From NCBI RefSeq assembly GCF_003857055.1, contig NZ_QGSZ01000190.1, positions 1 to 64,000 of the forward strand: 64,000 nucleotides of DNA, written 5' to 3'. The notes beneath the pieces are model-generated. The model had not been told where the DNA came from, searched no databases, and was given only the letters and a program-made list of their open reading frames with translations. The translations under genes and the position numbers were made by a program. Origin of the DNA: Micromonospora inaquosa (lineage in GTDB: Bacteria > Actinomycetota > Actinomycetes > Mycobacteriales > Micromonosporaceae). Below, piece by piece: positions 63,092-64,000 of the stretch. Every line of letters starts with the position of its first letter. Within the stretch, counting starts at the first letter, position 1.

Positions 63092-64000
63092 TCATCGGCT
63101 GAGCCGGTTGCGACGGGCCAGCAGCTTCGCCGCGATCGTCAGGATGAGAACGAGGGCGACCAGGGTGAGTGCCGCGGTCCACGCCCGTGCCGGTGCGTAC
63201 TTCGACGCGTCACCGGCCTGCTGGTAGACGAAGAGGGACAGCGACGACTGGTTGTTCTCGAAGGGGTTCGTGTTGATCGCGGCGCCGCCGCCGGCGACCA
63301 GCAGCACCGGCGCGGTTTCGCCGGCAGCGCGGGCGATGGCGAGCATGACGCCGGTGACGATGCCGGGCAGTGCCGTCGGCACCACCACGCGCAGGATGGT
63401 CTTCCATTTGGGTACGCCGAGCGCGTACGCGCCTTCGCGCAGTGGCGCCGGGACGAGGCGGAGCATCTCCTCGGTGGACCGGACGATGGTGGGCAGCATG
63501 AGCACGCTCAGCGCGAGCGCGGCGGCGAAGCCGGAGAAGCTCGGCCGGCCGTCGTTGAACCACGGCGACACGACCAGCACCCAGAACGCCAGCACGAAGA
63601 GGCCGGAGACGATCGACGGGATGCCCGTCATCACGTCCACGAAGAACCGGATCGCGAAGGCGAACTTGCCCCGGCCGTACTCGACGATGTAGATCGCGCA
63701 GAGAACGCCGAGCGGGACGGTGATCACTGTGGCGATGCCGACCTGCTCCAGGGTGCCGACGATGGCGTGGTACGCGCCGCCGTTGGCGTCCCGGGCCCCG
63801 ATGTTGTTCATCGAGGTCTGGAAGAAGTTGGCGTCGAACCGCTCGGCGCCCTTGCTGACCAGCGTCCAGACCACCGAGACGAGCGGCAGCACCGCCAGCA
63901 CGAAGGCGGAGTGGATCAGCGCGCTCCAGGTGCGGTTGCGCGCCGACCGGCGCCCCTCGACCGCGTTGGCGGCGGCGAAGAGCCCGACCAGGTAGAGGAT
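63092..64000 (-). CDS. pstA: Phosphate ABC transporter permease PstA (partial)
   Basis: The C-terminal 302 residues of PstA; the frame is open to the window edge and the start lies beyond 64000. Membrane helices include one starting at the edge ([13 protein letters not shown]), [17 protein letters not shown] and [18 protein letters not shown]. The ABC-permease EAA-like loop is [33 protein letters not shown], which docks on PstB. The gene order pstA-pstB on the minus strand implies pstC and pstS to the right. Confidence 0.95.
   Translation of the reverse strand: MLYLVGLFAAANAVEGRRSARNRTWSALIHSAFVLAVLPLVSVVWTLVSKGAERFDANFFQTSMNNIGARDANGGAYHAIVGTLEQVGIATVITVPLGVLCAIYIVEYGRGKFAFAIRFFVDVMTGIPSIVSGLFVLAFWVLVVSPWFNDGRPSFSGFAAALALSVLMLPTIVRSTEEMLRLVPAPLREGAYALGVPKWKTILRVVVPTALPGIVTGVMLAIARAAGETAPVLLVAGGGAAINTNPFENNQSSLSLFVYQQAGDASKYAPARAWTAALTLVALVLILTIAAKLLARRNRLSR

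Overview
The window is high-GC DNA (overwhelmingly G/C at third codon positions, many GTG starts, 4-nt ATGA/GTGA gene overlaps) and reads as an actinomycete chromosome. Lsr2, the Asp23/Gls24 envelope operon, SARP regulation, a type II PKS, CBM2/GH81 secreted enzymes and recurrent long intergenic palindromes point to the Micromonosporaceae, most likely Micromonospora or a close relative. This placement is inference from gene content, not a database match. No rRNA, tRNA, CRISPR array, insertion sequence or prophage was seen.

Left third (1-26 kb) is mostly housekeeping and stress functions: an ArsR/P450/PEP-mutase-like operon, a 2H phosphoesterase, LtrA, a NarL-type two-component pair next to a membrane protein with a cluster of ACCGT/ACGGT palindromes between them, a DEAD-box helicase, Lon with an HspR (HAIR) box, manganese catalase, a second histidine kinase/response regulator pair, Lsr2, a four-gene Asp23/AmaP-type envelope operon, a TerC protein with an apparent N-terminal frameshift, two DoxX proteins, FKBP, a STAS anti-anti-sigma factor, an SMP-30-like protein and a lipoprotein L,D-transpeptidase.

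Middle (26-41 kb): a Tat-exported sugar isomerase/epimerase with a secreted PQQ-type sugar dehydrogenase, a beta-helix protein, a branched-chain 2-oxoacid dehydrogenase operon (E1alpha-E1beta-E2) divergent from an Lrp/AsnC regulator, a stand-alone LigD-type polymerase, NAD(P)HX dehydratase, hemerythrin, and glyA behind a well-formed ZTP riboswitch.

The most distinctive region (41.8-53 kb) is a type II polyketide cluster. On the minus strand nine genes are packed with overlaps or very short gaps: TcmI cyclase, fused AccD-AccA carboxyltransferase, BCCP, biotin carboxylase, an ACP fused to an aromatase/cyclase, cupin, KS-alpha, KS-beta (chain-length factor) and an ABM monooxygenase. On the plus strand are a SARP regulator with an apparently leaderless promoter, a second TcmI cyclase with a C-terminal decapeptide repeat, and an FAD monooxygenase. 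The cluster appears to make its own malonyl-CoA and has no ketoreductase, which fits an unreduced aromatic polyketide; the cupin/KS/CLF/ACP/cyclase set resembles whiE-type spore-pigment clusters.

Right end (53-64 kb): a membrane-anchored helix-hairpin-helix protein, a second PEP-mutase-like gene, an SDR/TetR divergent pair sharing an operator, DUF1223 and MmcQ/YjbR proteins, a GH81 beta-1,3-glucanase with a LacI-type palindrome at its predicted start site, a deletion scar joining a CBM2 fragment to a headless Nudix gene, and the distal genes pstB and pstA of a phosphate transporter, pstA running off the edge.
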